A DNA stretch of 64,000 bases from Weissella bombi (GTDB lineage: Bacteria > Bacillota > Bacilli > Lactobacillales > Lactobacillaceae), in assembly GCF_900094835.1 (NCBI RefSeq), contig NZ_FMAO01000003.1:62001-126000 (forward strand), in the 5' to 3' direction. Positions 54,963 to 64,000 of this stretch are shown here, one piece after another. Numbering within the stretch: the first letter of the stretch is position 1; the number at the start of each line of letters is the position of its first letter. The position numbers and the translations under genes were made by a program. The notes under the pieces were generated by a model. That model was given only the letters and a program-made list of their open reading frames with translations. It did not search any database and was not told the DNA's origin.

Positions 54963-56084
54963 TTAATTATTAAACTGCCAAATACCAGCAACCTGCAATT
55001 GATTTAATAATTGTTCAGAACTTGTACCAGAAGCTAAAACATGACCTGTTTGTGGTAATAAATTACCATAATGATAAGTTGCGATTTGCCAATGTGATTG
55101 AATTTGCCAATGACGATATAACAATGGCTCTTCTTTTTCTGTAATTGGTAAATAGACCGCCGACTGATCAAATACAACATCAGTTAATTTTTGCCCTGTA
55201 ATCGCACGCAAATGCTGATTAGCAACACTTATATTAACAGAAGCGTCATATAGAACCGTTGTCTTAGATAGCCCTGGAATAACATTACGTAAATACAAAG
55301 TACCATGTTCTGATAACAAAAATGTCACATCATAAGCACCTACATAATTTAATGCTGCTCCTAGTTTTTCAGTAACTTTAGTTATTTCATCAACAACGGC
55401 ATCGGCAATATTTCCAACAGTCCATGCACTAGTCAAATTAGATGACATTGCCTTCACTTGTCGTAATGGATATAAAGCAATTTCATTATTAGCACCACGT
55501 ACAGCTGTCATCACAAATGACTGCGTGTTATCTAACCAAGGTTCAATTAACAAGGTACTGCCATCAATCATGGGTGCAACCAATCCTAAATCCCACTCGC
55601 CACGTAAAATGACTTGATCATCAATGTTTTTATGCTTAAAGACTGGTTTTACAATTAATGGGTAACCTAATTTTGTTCCAGCTTGTGCAATCTCATCTAA
55701 TGAGCTTCCTGTTTCGTAAGGTAAAATATTTAACGATTCACTTTCATAAAAAGCTTTAGCTAAAGCATGATCATCAGTAATATCTAAAATATTAGTTCCT
55801 TGTGGGACTACTTGGTTACTCAATTGACTAGTGATTTGCACGGGTAACCACGCCGAAGTATAAGTAATAATATCTGATAAAGCCACAAAGCTTTCGATTT
55901 CATCATCATTATCTTCTTTACCCAAAAAACGATAATCAGCCTCTTTTAAAAGAACTGAATCTTCATAATTACTATAACCAGCGACTTGATAACCTGTATT
56001 ATGAGCAGCTTGTGCTAAATACCGGCTTGTAATACCATCCCCAATGATACCAATTGTTGTTCCTGGTAAAACTTCATAACTCAT
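54963..56084 (-). CDS. PurK-like ATP-grasp protein lacking the PurK signature
   Basis: 373 residues with the PurK domain order: N-terminal PGTTIGIIGDG... , ATP-grasp core (GYPLIVKPVFKHKNIDDQVIL) and C-terminal region with NQHLRAITGQKL. The conserved PurK segment NExAPRxHNSGH is replaced by RNVIPGLSKTTVL, so binding of aminoimidazole ribonucleotide is doubtful. It does not sit with purE or other pur genes, but beside a wall hydrolase. Probably a repurposed ligase or a pseudo-enzyme. Confidence 0.75.
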   Translation of the reverse strand: MSYEVLPGTTIGIIGDGITSRYLAQAAHNTGYQVAGYSNYEDSVLLKEADYRFLGKEDNDDEIESFVALSDIITYTSAWLPVQITSQLSNQVVPQGTNILDITDDHALAKAFYESESLNILPYETGSSLDEIAQAGTKLGYPLIVKPVFKHKNIDDQVILRGEWDLGLVAPMIDGSTLLIEPWLDNTQSFVMTAVRGANNEIALYPLRQVKAMSSNLTSAWTVGNIADAVVDEITKVTEKLGAALNYVGAYDVTFLLSEHGTLYLRNVIPGLSKTTVLYDASVNISVANQHLRAITGQKLTDVVFDQSAVYLPITEKEEPLLYRHWQIQSHWQIATYHYGNLLPQTGHVLASGTSSEQLLNQLQVAGIWQFNN

Positions 56085-56110
56085 TTTATCTCACCCTTTT
56101 CAATCCAAAT

Positions 56111-56749
56111 TTACTTATTATCATACTTATCTAAATGATATGTTTCAATCATTTGAATTATTTTTTCTGTATATGCCGGATCAGTTGCATAACCACCTGA
56201 TACTAAACCTTTAGCAGCAGTTTTATAATCGGTTGCTTGAACAACTGTTGCATATCGCTGCGGATTATCAGTTGTCCCATTTACTAATAATTTCGCATGG
56301 TCTAGCATTGATGTTTGCCAACTATCATAAACCCGAAATGATGCATCAACAGTCACCCATTGATTGTTTTCATATTCTTTAGTAGCCAACGATACGCTTG
56401 GTTGACCTGACACCGCCTTAACACCAAAAAAATTATTATATTTTTTAGATAACTCAGAATCTCCCCAATTTGACTCTAATGCAGCTTGCGCAATACTAAT
56501 AGAAGATAATATACCATATTCCTGTTCAAGTTGTTGTGCTTCAGGAGCTATTTTTTTTATAAACGCTTTGTGTGTCATTTCCACTGTTGGTACCTCTTCA
56601 GTCGGTTTACTTTTCTGCCAATGAATATCCGTTTGCCAAATACCAAAAGCTAGAATAATGATGACAAATATCAAAAGGCGTCCCCGATTTAGCTTACCCT
56701 TTGTAACGAAGAACTTTTGTATACTTTGCTTTTTCTTCCTTTTAGCCAG
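56111..56749 (-). CDS. GH73 glucosaminidase (N-acetylmuramoyl/glucosaminidase type), probable CTG start
   Basis: About 212 residues if started at CTG 56749. The first 24 are Lys/Arg-rich, then one membrane helix, then the GH73 domain (about 60-205) with SISIAQAALESNWGDSELSKKYNNFFGVKA, whose Glu is catalytic, and YRVYDS/ATDPAYTEKI. Cleaves peptidoglycan glycan chains. No ATG, GTG or earlier TTG fits: a TTG at 56674 would leave no ribosome site and start inside the helix, whereas CTG 56749 has AAGAGGGTGAT 4 bases upstream. It starts 12 bp after cydC. Confidence 0.82.
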   Translation of the reverse strand: MAKRKKKQSIQKFFVTKGKLNRGRLLIFVIIILAFGIWQTDIHWQKSKPTEEVPTVEMTHKAFIKKIAPEAQQLEQEYGILSSISIAQAALESNWGDSELSKKYNNFFGVKAVSGQPSVSLATKEYENNQWVTVDASFRVYDSWQTSMLDHAKLLVNGTTDNPQRYATVVQATDYKTAAKGLVSGGYATDPAYTEKIIQMIETYHLDKYDNK

Positions 56750-56761
56750 AAAATCACCCTC

Positions 56762-58519
56762 TTATTTCTCAGTTAAATGTCCATGATCCAATTCTAACAA
56801 CTTTTTAAATCTTGGTTCAGTCACCATTAATTGTTGTGGTGTCCCTTGCATTGAAATCTTTTTATCCTCAATAAAGATTAATTCATCAACCAATTCAATC
56901 CCTGTTAAGTGGTGCGTTACCCAAATAATTGTGCGGTCACTTAACACCTCAAAAATCGTATTTAAAACATTTAACTCAGTAATTGGATCCAACGCAACTG
57001 TTGGTTCGTCCAAAATAACGATTGGTGTATCTTGTAATAAGACACGTGCCAATGCGAATCGTTGCTTTTCACCACCTGAGAAACGATTTCCCATTTCAGT
57101 CATTGGCGTCTCTAAGCCTTCTGGTAAACTGCCCACAAGGTCACCTAAAGATACCTGTCGTAAAACCTGCCATAATTCTTCATCAGTTGCTTGTAGATTA
57201 CCTAAACGTAAATTATTAGCAACTGAACTAGCAAATAAATATGGTTGTTGGTCTAATACTGAAATAATTTTTGAACGCTCTTGTTGTAATGTTTTCACAT
57301 CATAATTATTAATCGTAACTGTCCCATTATTAGGTTGTTCATCACCCAATAACAGTTTTAGAAAAGTTGTTTTACCAGCGCCGGATTGACCTAAAATGGC
57401 TAATTTTTCACCATTTTTAATGGTCAAATTTAAATTCTCCAACACCATATTATCATTATACCCAAAATTAACTTTATTAAACTTAATTTCTGGTTGTGTG
57501 ATTTCTACAACTTCTTGCGGTACTTTCTCTTGTAACTCAACTTTTGCTTTTGTATCCATTTGATTTAACCGTTGAATTGAGTCTTGGTAACGAGGCCATT
57601 CTCCAATTCCAGTACTAATTGATGTTAAAGCATCCTGTACAGGGAAAATCGCTAACACAAAAGCAGCTATCCAGTTGACACCAAAGCTATCACCACCAAA
57701 ACGATTAGTGGCAAAAACCAATAAAATAATTGCTGTTGCCCCAATTACCACAGCACCAAACATATCACGCCACCAATTAAAATGTGCTTGCTTAGCTTTA
57801 ATCTTATTAATGGCATTAAAATCTTTTTGTTGGCGTTCAAATAACTCTCTTGTACGACCTGACAAGATCCAATCTTGTAGTCCCATTACAGAATCAGTTA
57901 AATCAGTGTAAAGCTGCCCTTCAAGTTGTTGTTGCTTAAAATCACGGGCACCATTAACTGCAATCGTGATAATCGGCGTTAAAACTGTGATCATTCCTAA
58001 CATCAAAAATACGGCTAAGGCAAATCCCCAATCAAACACACCGATTCCAATCGTAATTAATACGTAAACAACTAGCCCAATCACTGTGGGAAATAACGTT
58101 CGTAAATAGAAATTCTCAATTTTAAATAAATCATTATCTAAAACACCTAATACCTCACCTGTTTGTGATTTAGCATACACAGACTTAGTTCCGACTTCGA
58201 CCAATTGATAAAGTCTTTTACGGAACTTTGATACAATACGCAAAACCCAATTATGTGATACTAATCGCTCTGCATAACGAAACGAAGGTCGCCCAATTCC
58301 AAAAGCACGTGTTAATACAATTGGTACATAAACCATTAAAATATTTTCAGGCATTTGTGCTGATCTTGAAATTAAAAAACCAGAGGTAAACATTAAAGCT
58401 GCCCCACAGAAAATTGTCATAAAGCCTAAAAATAAAATTAAAGCTAATAGTTTTTTATATGACTTTAAATATGGAAAAACCCACGTATCTTTTTTTATTA
58501 ACGTTATTAACTTATTCAT
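56762..58519 (-). CDS. cydC: CydC, thiol-exporting ABC subunit for cytochrome bd
   Basis: 585 residues, fused membrane and ATPase domains. Six helices to about 320 with RPSFRYAERLVSH (CydC marker); Walker A GQSGAGKTT, signature FSGGEKQRFALARVL, Walker B VILDEPTVALD. CydDC exports cysteine/glutathione and is needed to assemble cytochrome bd. Coupled to cydD through TAATG. Confidence 0.94.
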   Translation of the reverse strand: MNKLITLIKKDTWVFPYLKSYKKLLALILFLGFMTIFCGAALMFTSGFLISRSAQMPENILMVYVPIVLTRAFGIGRPSFRYAERLVSHNWVLRIVSKFRKRLYQLVEVGTKSVYAKSQTGEVLGVLDNDLFKIENFYLRTLFPTVIGLVVYVLITIGIGVFDWGFALAVFLMLGMITVLTPIITIAVNGARDFKQQQLEGQLYTDLTDSVMGLQDWILSGRTRELFERQQKDFNAINKIKAKQAHFNWWRDMFGAVVIGATAIILLVFATNRFGGDSFGVNWIAAFVLAIFPVQDALTSISTGIGEWPRYQDSIQRLNQMDTKAKVELQEKVPQEVVEITQPEIKFNKVNFGYNDNMVLENLNLTIKNGEKLAILGQSGAGKTTFLKLLLGDEQPNNGTVTINNYDVKTLQQERSKIISVLDQQPYLFASSVANNLRLGNLQATDEELWQVLRQVSLGDLVGSLPEGLETPMTEMGNRFSGGEKQRFALARVLLQDTPIVILDEPTVALDPITELNVLNTIFEVLSDRTIIWVTHHLTGIELVDELIFIEDKKISMQGTPQQLMVTEPRFKKLLELDHGHLTEK

Positions 58520-60246
58520 TATTTACTACCTCGCATTGCTGACTGCAAAGCAACAAAGTATCCTTGCTTATCATTTAACTCTGCTAATGAACCTTGCTCA
58601 ACAATCTCACCATCACGCATTACCAAAATAAGATCCATCTGTTCTAACCAGTGCAAACGATGTGTTGCAAAAATGACTAACCGACCATCAAATAATGGCA
58701 ACATCGTTTCTTTTAATTTAATTTCTGTCTCAATATCTAAATGAGCCGTTGGTTCATCTAGCAACAGTACACGACGATTTTGGTCTAACAAAATACGTGC
58801 TAACCCAATACGCTGAGTTTGCCCACCGGATGCTTGAACAGCCCCTTCACCAATAATAGTGTCTAATCCTTGATCTAATGATGAATACCACTCATCTAAC
58901 CCTACTGCATGAATAGCATTAACTAAATCTTCATCAATTTTATTATGGGCATAAAAGGCCAAGTTGTTTCGTAACGTATCGTGGAAAATATAAGGCTGTT
59001 GTGGCAAAACCTGTAACTGTGATTGCCAGTCTTTTTGTTGTAAATGTGGTAGAGATTGATTATTAATTGTAATGTTACCCTCACCCACTAAGAAACCGCC
59101 TAACAAGTTCAACAAAGTAGATTTTCCTGAACCAGAAGTTCCAACGATTGCCACACGTTGATGTCCTTTTAGTGATAAATTAATATCTTTTAATGTCATA
59201 CTGTCAGCATTTGGATACTGATAATTTAAATTAGCAACTTCTAACGTATCATCAGCTTCCCAACGTTGTTGTTGCTTATGATAAACATCAGTATCTGTAG
59301 CTGTTTTAGTATCAAGAACATCCATAATATCTACAAACGAATTTTTACCATTTAATGTTGCATGATAATCATTCGCAAAATTTCTAATTGGTTCAAAGTA
59401 CTCAGGTGCCAATACCAAAATTGTTAAAGCTGGTAATAATGACATTGTCCCGTTCAATAAACCAAGACCTAGGAATAAAGCAACAATAGCAATAGATAAA
59501 GTTGTAAAAAAGTCTAAAGCAAAAGTTGATAATATCGCAATTTTTAATGTACTGATTGTTGCCTTACGATGATCTTCAGAAACGTCATAAATATTATCAG
59601 CATACTTTTTTGATAACCCTACTTGCTTTAACGTTGTTAATCCACGTAATGAATCAACGAAATGATTTGAAAGACGATTGAATGTATCATACTCACGATC
59701 AGCCTTAGCTTGCGCAGCGTATCCCAAGATAATCATAAATAACACAATAACTGGATAGATAAAAAATAAGAATACGGCTTGTTTCCAATTAATTGTAAAA
59801 ACATAGGCCAAAATAATCCAAGGAATTACCATCATATCAAATAATTTCACTAACACTAACGTAAAATAATCATGTACTTGATCAATACCTTCAACGGCTA
59901 GCGTAACTGACTTTCCAGTTCCTAATTCACTAATTTTACTTGGACCTAAATGAGCATACTGTTTTGTTAACTCACTTTGCAGCATCCCCGTCGTCTTGTC
60001 AGCAAAAGGTGCCAAAACATAATCTTTAAGCACACCCAAAAGTTGTCTTACAACATAAGCGCTAATAAATACTAAAATAATAATAGCAACTGACTGTAAC
60101 TGTTTGTGCTCCCATACCTTAGTTAACGCAATACTCAATGCCCGTCCTTGACCGACAATCGTAATTGCTTGAATAAACGTTAGTATACATAACAATCCTA
60201 AAGCCTTTTTTGCTCCAGGAAATTTAAATAATCTAGGATCTAACAT
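58519..60246 (-). CDS. cydD: CydD, thiol-exporting ABC subunit for cytochrome bd
   Basis: 575 residues, six helices then ATPase: Walker A GTSGSGKST, signature ASGGQTQRIGLARIL, Walker B VLLLDEPTAHLD. Partner of CydC. Separated from cydB by 120 bp containing a terminator, so it may be transcribed less than cydAB. Confidence 0.94.
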   Translation of the reverse strand: MLDPRLFKFPGAKKALGLLCILTFIQAITIVGQGRALSIALTKVWEHKQLQSVAIIILVFISAYVVRQLLGVLKDYVLAPFADKTTGMLQSELTKQYAHLGPSKISELGTGKSVTLAVEGIDQVHDYFTLVLVKLFDMMVIPWIILAYVFTINWKQAVFLFFIYPVIVLFMIILGYAAQAKADREYDTFNRLSNHFVDSLRGLTTLKQVGLSKKYADNIYDVSEDHRKATISTLKIAILSTFALDFFTTLSIAIVALFLGLGLLNGTMSLLPALTILVLAPEYFEPIRNFANDYHATLNGKNSFVDIMDVLDTKTATDTDVYHKQQQRWEADDTLEVANLNYQYPNADSMTLKDINLSLKGHQRVAIVGTSGSGKSTLLNLLGGFLVGEGNITINNQSLPHLQQKDWQSQLQVLPQQPYIFHDTLRNNLAFYAHNKIDEDLVNAIHAVGLDEWYSSLDQGLDTIIGEGAVQASGGQTQRIGLARILLDQNRRVLLLDEPTAHLDIETEIKLKETMLPLFDGRLVIFATHRLHWLEQMDLILVMRDGEIVEQGSLAELNDKQGYFVALQSAMRGSK

Positions 60247-60300
60247 AAAATAACTACCTTATATAATTCCTTTCGTTTTAAAAATAAATCAGATATGTAT

Positions 60301-60335
60301 AAAAAGGTTGGGACAGCTACTGTTCCAACCTTTTT
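60301..60335. terminator. Terminator between cydB and cydD
   Basis: 15-base arms (60301-60315 with 60321-60335, one mismatch), loop GCTAC, T5 on the minus strand. It divides the cyd locus into cydAB and cydDC parts, presumably with partial read-through. Confidence 0.85.
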
Positions 60336-60366
60336 GAGTGTATCAACTAAAACGCTAATACTTTAA

Positions 60367-61380
60367 TTAATAAGACATCTTCTCAACACGAATACGATCA
60401 CGGAAAACATAGAAGCTCCAAATTTGGTAAGCTAATACAATTGGCAAAGCCGTAAACGAAATGATAGTCATCCACTTCAAAGTATAAGGTGTTGATGTTG
60501 CATTCTTCAAAAGAATTGACATACCAGCTTCGTTACCAACGATAACGCGTGGGAACAATCCTGTAAACAACAACGCAACCAACACAATAATAACAAGCCC
60601 TAGCATAATAAATGCAAGCGTATTTTTCTGCTTCAAAGTGACAGACCATGCTAATAACGTTAGTACAACAATTGCTGCTAACAAAACAAGTGTAAGTACT
60701 GGTTTCTTAGTAAAGAAATCAGTATAAACAAACAATGTAACTGCAAAAGCAACTTCACCAACCAAAAGTACTGGATACAATACCTTCAATTGCTTTTGAA
60801 TACGCTCATGTAATGAACCGCTCGTAATCTTTAAACGTGCATAATTCAAACCGTGCACATATGAAAGCAATGATAATGCAACACCACCAATTACTGAGAA
60901 AATATTAAAATAATCCAAGAAATTAGCTGACATATCACCATGCGCATCTAGAGGCATTCCTTGAACAACATCGGTAAATAACAAACCGAACAAGAATGGC
61001 ACCAACATTGATGTCACAGCTGAAATAGTTGTCCATAGATTTCTAAATTTATTTGTTCTCATTTGTTCGCGGAATTCAAACGAAACACCACGATAAATCA
61101 AGCAAATCAAAATAGCAAATAAGATTAGATAGAACCCTGAGAACAATGAAGCATACCAGAAAGGCATCGCGGCAAACATTGCACCTCCAGCTGTAATCAA
61201 CCAAACTTCATTACCATCCCAGTGAGGTCCAATCGATCTAATCAAAGCATCTTCTTCAGCCTCGCTTTTAGCCAAAGTTCTCAATGACATACCAATTCCA
61301 AAGTCAAATCCTTCTAAGAAGAAGAACCCGGCAAACAAAACAGCAATCAAAACAAACCATAGCATTTGAAATCCTGTCAT
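60367..61380 (-). CDS. cydB: Cytochrome bd ubiquinol/menaquinol oxidase subunit II
   Basis: 337 residues, nine or so membrane helices; FLEGFDFGIGMSLRTLA and GNEVWLITAGGAMFAAMPFWYA are family-specific. Partner of CydA. Three bases from cydA. Confidence 0.96.
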   Translation of the reverse strand: MTGFQMLWFVLIAVLFAGFFFLEGFDFGIGMSLRTLAKSEAEEDALIRSIGPHWDGNEVWLITAGGAMFAAMPFWYASLFSGFYLILFAILICLIYRGVSFEFREQMRTNKFRNLWTTISAVTSMLVPFLFGLLFTDVVQGMPLDAHGDMSANFLDYFNIFSVIGGVALSLLSYVHGLNYARLKITSGSLHERIQKQLKVLYPVLLVGEVAFAVTLFVYTDFFTKKPVLTLVLLAAIVVLTLLAWSVTLKQKNTLAFIMLGLVIIVLVALLFTGLFPRVIVGNEAGMSILLKNATSTPYTLKWMTIISFTALPIVLAYQIWSFYVFRDRIRVEKMSY

Positions 61381-61383
61381 TGT

Positions 61384-62856
61384 TTAGGCCTCCTTTCCGT
61401 TAGCGAAGGCTTCAGGTGAAAATGGATCAACATTTTCATCTGATACAACCTCATCAACTGATTCAGGACCCGCAATCATAACACGACGTGCAAGCATAAT
61501 CATAATCAATCCCAAAACTAAGAACGTTACAAAGTACAAAATGTTTGAAGTTAACAATGATGTTACTGAAACATTTGGTGACACTGCATCGGCCATTGTA
61601 AGAACACCATACACAACCCATGGTGCACGACCAAGCTCAGTAATCAACCAACCAGATGTAATCGCAACATAAGGTAGGAATGTTGATAATCCAAATATCC
61701 AAAGAACCCACTTGTACTTTGAAATATCAATTTTTGACTTTTTACGTACTGCCCATAAAGCAACTAATGCAAGGAATCCAAATGCTCCTGCAGAAACCGC
61801 CATGATACGGAAACTATAGTAAAGTGTATTATTTGGCAAATAATAATTCATATCGTGACCAAACTTAACATCATACTTTTCATGTAATTCTTTATTTAAT
61901 TCATGCCAACCTTGACTACCACCCACTAATGAATGGTGTGCCAAAATTGATAACATATAAGGAACGTCTAATGACCACTTAACCTCATGGGTTTGTGGAT
62001 CACTAACGGCGATAACTGACCATGGTGCTTGTTTATCATCACCACCGACATTCTTATCAAGCGCTTCAGTTGCAGCGAACTTCATTGGTTGATCGTCTTG
62101 TAAGTATAATGAATGACGATCACCAGTGTATAGCAATCCAACTGTTCCAACCAAAGCAACAATCGCTCCTACCTTAACTGACTTCTTAAAAAAGTCTAAT
62201 TCGTGGTTCGGACGACGCAACAATGACCAAGCTGAAACACCAATTACAGCAAAAGAACCGGCCATAAACGTTGCAAAGATGACGTGTGGGAATTCCAACC
62301 ATAGTTGGTGGTTCTGTAGCAAAGCTGGGAAATCAACCAACACAGCACGGTCGAACTTGTGATCAACCTTAAATCCAACTGGATTTTGCATAAATGAGTT
62401 AGCAGCTAAGATCCATAGTGCTGAAAAAGCAGAACCCAAAGTTGTTAACCAAATAAATACTAGATGGAGTTTCTTATTAAAGCGATCCCATCCAAATGAC
62501 CATAATCCCAAAAATGTTGATTCCAAAAAGAACGCTACTAACGCTTCAACAGCCAAAGCTGGCCCGAAGATATCCCCCACATAACGTGAATATCTAGACC
62601 AATTCATACCAAATTGGAACTCTTGAATGATTCCCGTTACAACTCCAACCGCAAAACTGAGCATAAAGATTTTACCCCAGAATTTGGTCATACGTTTATA
62701 CTGATCATCCTTTTTTATAACATACAAGGTTTCCATTATCGCAACAATAATACCTAAACCAATTGACAACGGTACGAAGAAAAAATGAAAAATCGTTGTC
62801 ATTGCGAACTGAAAGCGTGCAAGGTTCAAAATGGATAGACCTGCTACCAAGTTCAT
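61384..62856 (-). CDS. cydA: Cytochrome bd oxidase subunit I
   Basis: 490 residues. Oxidises quinol and reduces oxygen to water. Early heme His in TTIFHFFFVPLSIGLG, GRPW-type loop region SRYVGDIFGPALAVEALVAFFLEST, and Q-loop of the short form (E. coli CydA is 522). In lactic acid bacteria the enzyme works when heme (and often menaquinone) is supplied from outside. Upstream there is a possible Rex half-site. Confidence 0.96.
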   Translation of the reverse strand: MNLVAGLSILNLARFQFAMTTIFHFFFVPLSIGLGIIVAIMETLYVIKKDDQYKRMTKFWGKIFMLSFAVGVVTGIIQEFQFGMNWSRYSRYVGDIFGPALAVEALVAFFLESTFLGLWSFGWDRFNKKLHLVFIWLTTLGSAFSALWILAANSFMQNPVGFKVDHKFDRAVLVDFPALLQNHQLWLEFPHVIFATFMAGSFAVIGVSAWSLLRRPNHELDFFKKSVKVGAIVALVGTVGLLYTGDRHSLYLQDDQPMKFAATEALDKNVGGDDKQAPWSVIAVSDPQTHEVKWSLDVPYMLSILAHHSLVGGSQGWHELNKELHEKYDVKFGHDMNYYLPNNTLYYSFRIMAVSAGAFGFLALVALWAVRKKSKIDISKYKWVLWIFGLSTFLPYVAITSGWLITELGRAPWVVYGVLTMADAVSPNVSVTSLLTSNILYFVTFLVLGLIMIMLARRVMIAGPESVDEVVSDENVDPFSPEAFANGKEA

Positions 62857-62959
62857 ACAACTAACCTCCTAATTGATAACTTAATTTTAAGCGCAATAAG
62901 TGCTCATATATCTTTATTGTACCTTATTTTAGTCATTTTTTACTACATTAAATTACTAA

Positions 62960-62978
62960 ATTATACTTAAATTGTGAA
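62960..62978 (-). promoter_or_regulatory. cydA promoter with possible Rex half-site
   Basis: Minus strand TATAAT (62960-62965) preceded by TTCACAA (62972-62978), one arm of the Rex operator TTGTGAAW4TTCACAA; the other arm is badly degraded. Overlap with the promoter would suit NADH-responsive repression, which is known for cyd in Firmicutes. Confidence 0.45.
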
Positions 62979-63105
62979 TTTTTTTATAATCATTTCATCT
63001 TAAGAATATTTTTATCATTTTAGTCATAAAATTGATTTTATTTCATAGACCTTTTCCGTTATTTTGCTTAGAATTAAGTAAAATGTACTTTTTGGAGGAC
63101 GTATC

Positions 63106-64000
63106 ATGACGATGAACTTACTAGCAATATCACCTTTAACAGATGACGACATTAAAACTCTAAAAACTTATGATGTGACGGTTATCACACCAGATAAATT
63201 AACAACCGAAAATTATCACAACATTGATATTAGTTTCGGTTGGGATGCTGATACTATTAATAATATCCTAGCAACGCCTAATCATCAATTAAAATGGATT
63301 CAAGCCTACTCTGCTGGTGTTGACTACATGCCTCTTGACGTTTTAAAGGAACAAAACATTATATTAACAAACGCAAGTGGCCAACGTGCTGTTCCTATCG
63401 CACAAAGTGTGCTTAGCTATATTTTTTATTTTGCACGTGGGCTAAATAAATATCATAGTCAAACTAGTTGGGACCCTTTCATAAATCAATTTGTTCTTCA
63501 ATCATTGCCTGTTGTTATATTTGGTACTGGTCAAATTGGTCAACAAATTGCAAAGTATTTGCAGGCCTTTGATACACCAGTATACGGTGTTAATACTTCT
63601 GGTCATCCAGTAAACAATTTTGATAAAGTATATGCAATCAATGATTTAAGCCATTTACCAGATGATATTGCCATTGTCGTTGATACTTTACCTAGTACAG
63701 ATCAAACAAATAACTTCTTCAACCAAAATACTCTAGATTTATTTAATAAATTATTTTTGTTCATCAACATTGGTCGTGGTGCTACGGTTAATGAGAGCGA
63801 CTTAATTGAAAAACTAAATGATGGTAGCATCAAACATGCCGCCCTTGACGTCACCAAAGTTGAACCAATTCCTGATGATTCAAAACTATGGCAAACTAAT
63901 AATTTATTGTTAACACAACATTCCACTTGGGCCGGTGATTCAGAAAAACTCTTTACTATTTTCATGAAGAATTTACCTAGCTTTATTGCAGGTGAGCCTT
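63106..64000 (+). CDS. D-2-hydroxyacid dehydrogenase family protein (3' end cut)
   Basis: 298 codons visible, C-terminus outside the window. NAD(P) loop GTGQIGQQIA (about 144-153), catalytic-region NIGRGATVNESDL (Arg), DVTKVEPIP (Glu) and TQHSTWAG (His). Typical of phosphoglycerate dehydrogenase-like oxidoreductases that reduce 2-oxoacids. GGAGG lies 7 bases before the ATG at 63106. Substrate cannot be assigned. Confidence 0.88.
   Translation, partial: MTMNLLAISPLTDDDIKTLKTYDVTVITPDKLTTENYHNIDISFGWDADTINNILATPNHQLKWIQAYSAGVDYMPLDVLKEQNIILTNASGQRAVPIAQSVLSYIFYFARGLNKYHSQTSWDPFINQFVLQSLPVVIFGTGQIGQQIAKYLQAFDTPVYGVNTSGHPVNNFDKVYAINDLSHLPDDIAIVVDTLPSTDQTNNFFNQNTLDLFNKLFLFINIGRGATVNESDLIEKLNDGSIKHAALDVTKVEPIPDDSKLWQTNNLLLTQHSTWAGDSEKLFTIFMKNLPSFIAGEP

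Noticed and set aside
1-64000. CRISPR array, prophage, transposon or anti-phage island
   Set aside because: No direct-repeat/spacer pattern, integrase, transposase or defence gene signature was seen; gene content is core chromosome throughout.

Overview
This is 64 kb of low-GC Gram-positive chromosome, most likely from a heterofermentative lactic acid bacterium of the Leuconostoc/Weissella side of the Lactobacillaceae. That placement is an inference. It rests on the AT-rich codon use, strong AAGGAGG-type ribosome sites, a division cluster ordered mraZ-rsmH-ftsL-pbp-mraY-murD-murG-divIB-ftsA-ftsZ-sepF-yggT-ylmH-divIVA followed by T-box-controlled ileS, a pyruvate kinase gene with no pfkA beside it, a class Ib NrdHEF/NrdI ribonucleotide reductase, and a cydABDC respiratory locus. 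No rRNA, tRNA, insertion sequence, prophage or CRISPR array was seen; it reads as core chromosome.

Layout. 1-2.2 kb: start of a competence pseudopilus operon (comGA-comGB-comGC, cut by the window edge). 2.3-8.7 kb: an NCS2 purine permease, then yebC and a run of recD2, a TPR protein and a histidine phosphatase. 8.7-25.5 kb: ileS with its T-box, then the division and cell-wall (dcw) cluster, all on the minus strand, ending upstream in mraZ with an array of GTGG boxes at exact 10-bp spacing. 25.6-29.4 kb: a small membrane protein, rsmE, prmA and pyk. 29.6-31.4 kb: a lysine permease under a lysine riboswitch. 31.5-37 kb: a degenerate PAP2-like membrane protein, fhs, and an amino-acid ABC transporter under a T-box. 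36.5-40.5 kb: mreB, mreC and mreD with an alpha-carbonic anhydrase gene inserted in opposite orientation between mreC and mreD, plus a short radC. 40.6-42 kb: a VOC protein and an Rgg-like regulator. 42-45.7 kb: a tryptophan-type ABC transporter (trpXYZ family) co-directional with two fluoride channel genes, preceded by a long structured leader that I cannot match to a known riboswitch class. 45.7-50.9 kb: nrdHEF and, divergently, nrdI plus two unknown genes. 50.9-54.9 kb: a secreted LysM/Apf-like wall protein and a housekeeping cluster (DUF1831, mtnN, Nudix, cold-shock, small membrane proteins, DUF4044). 55-62.9 kb: a PurK-like ATP-grasp protein lacking the PurK signature, a GH73 glucosaminidase that probably starts at CTG, and cydABDC. 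63.1-64 kb: a D-2-hydroxyacid dehydrogenase, cut by the window end.

How it fits together: most of the window builds the cell envelope and divides it (dcw, mre, LysM, GH73), with amino-acid uptake genes each under its own RNA switch (Ile T-box, Lys riboswitch, probable His or Thr T-box, unknown leader). The points most worth a second look are the unassigned leader at 45.43-45.70 kb, the 10-bp mraZ box array, the split mre operon, the degenerate PurK-like and PAP2-like proteins, the cysteine-free IleRS and the CTG start of the GH73 gene.
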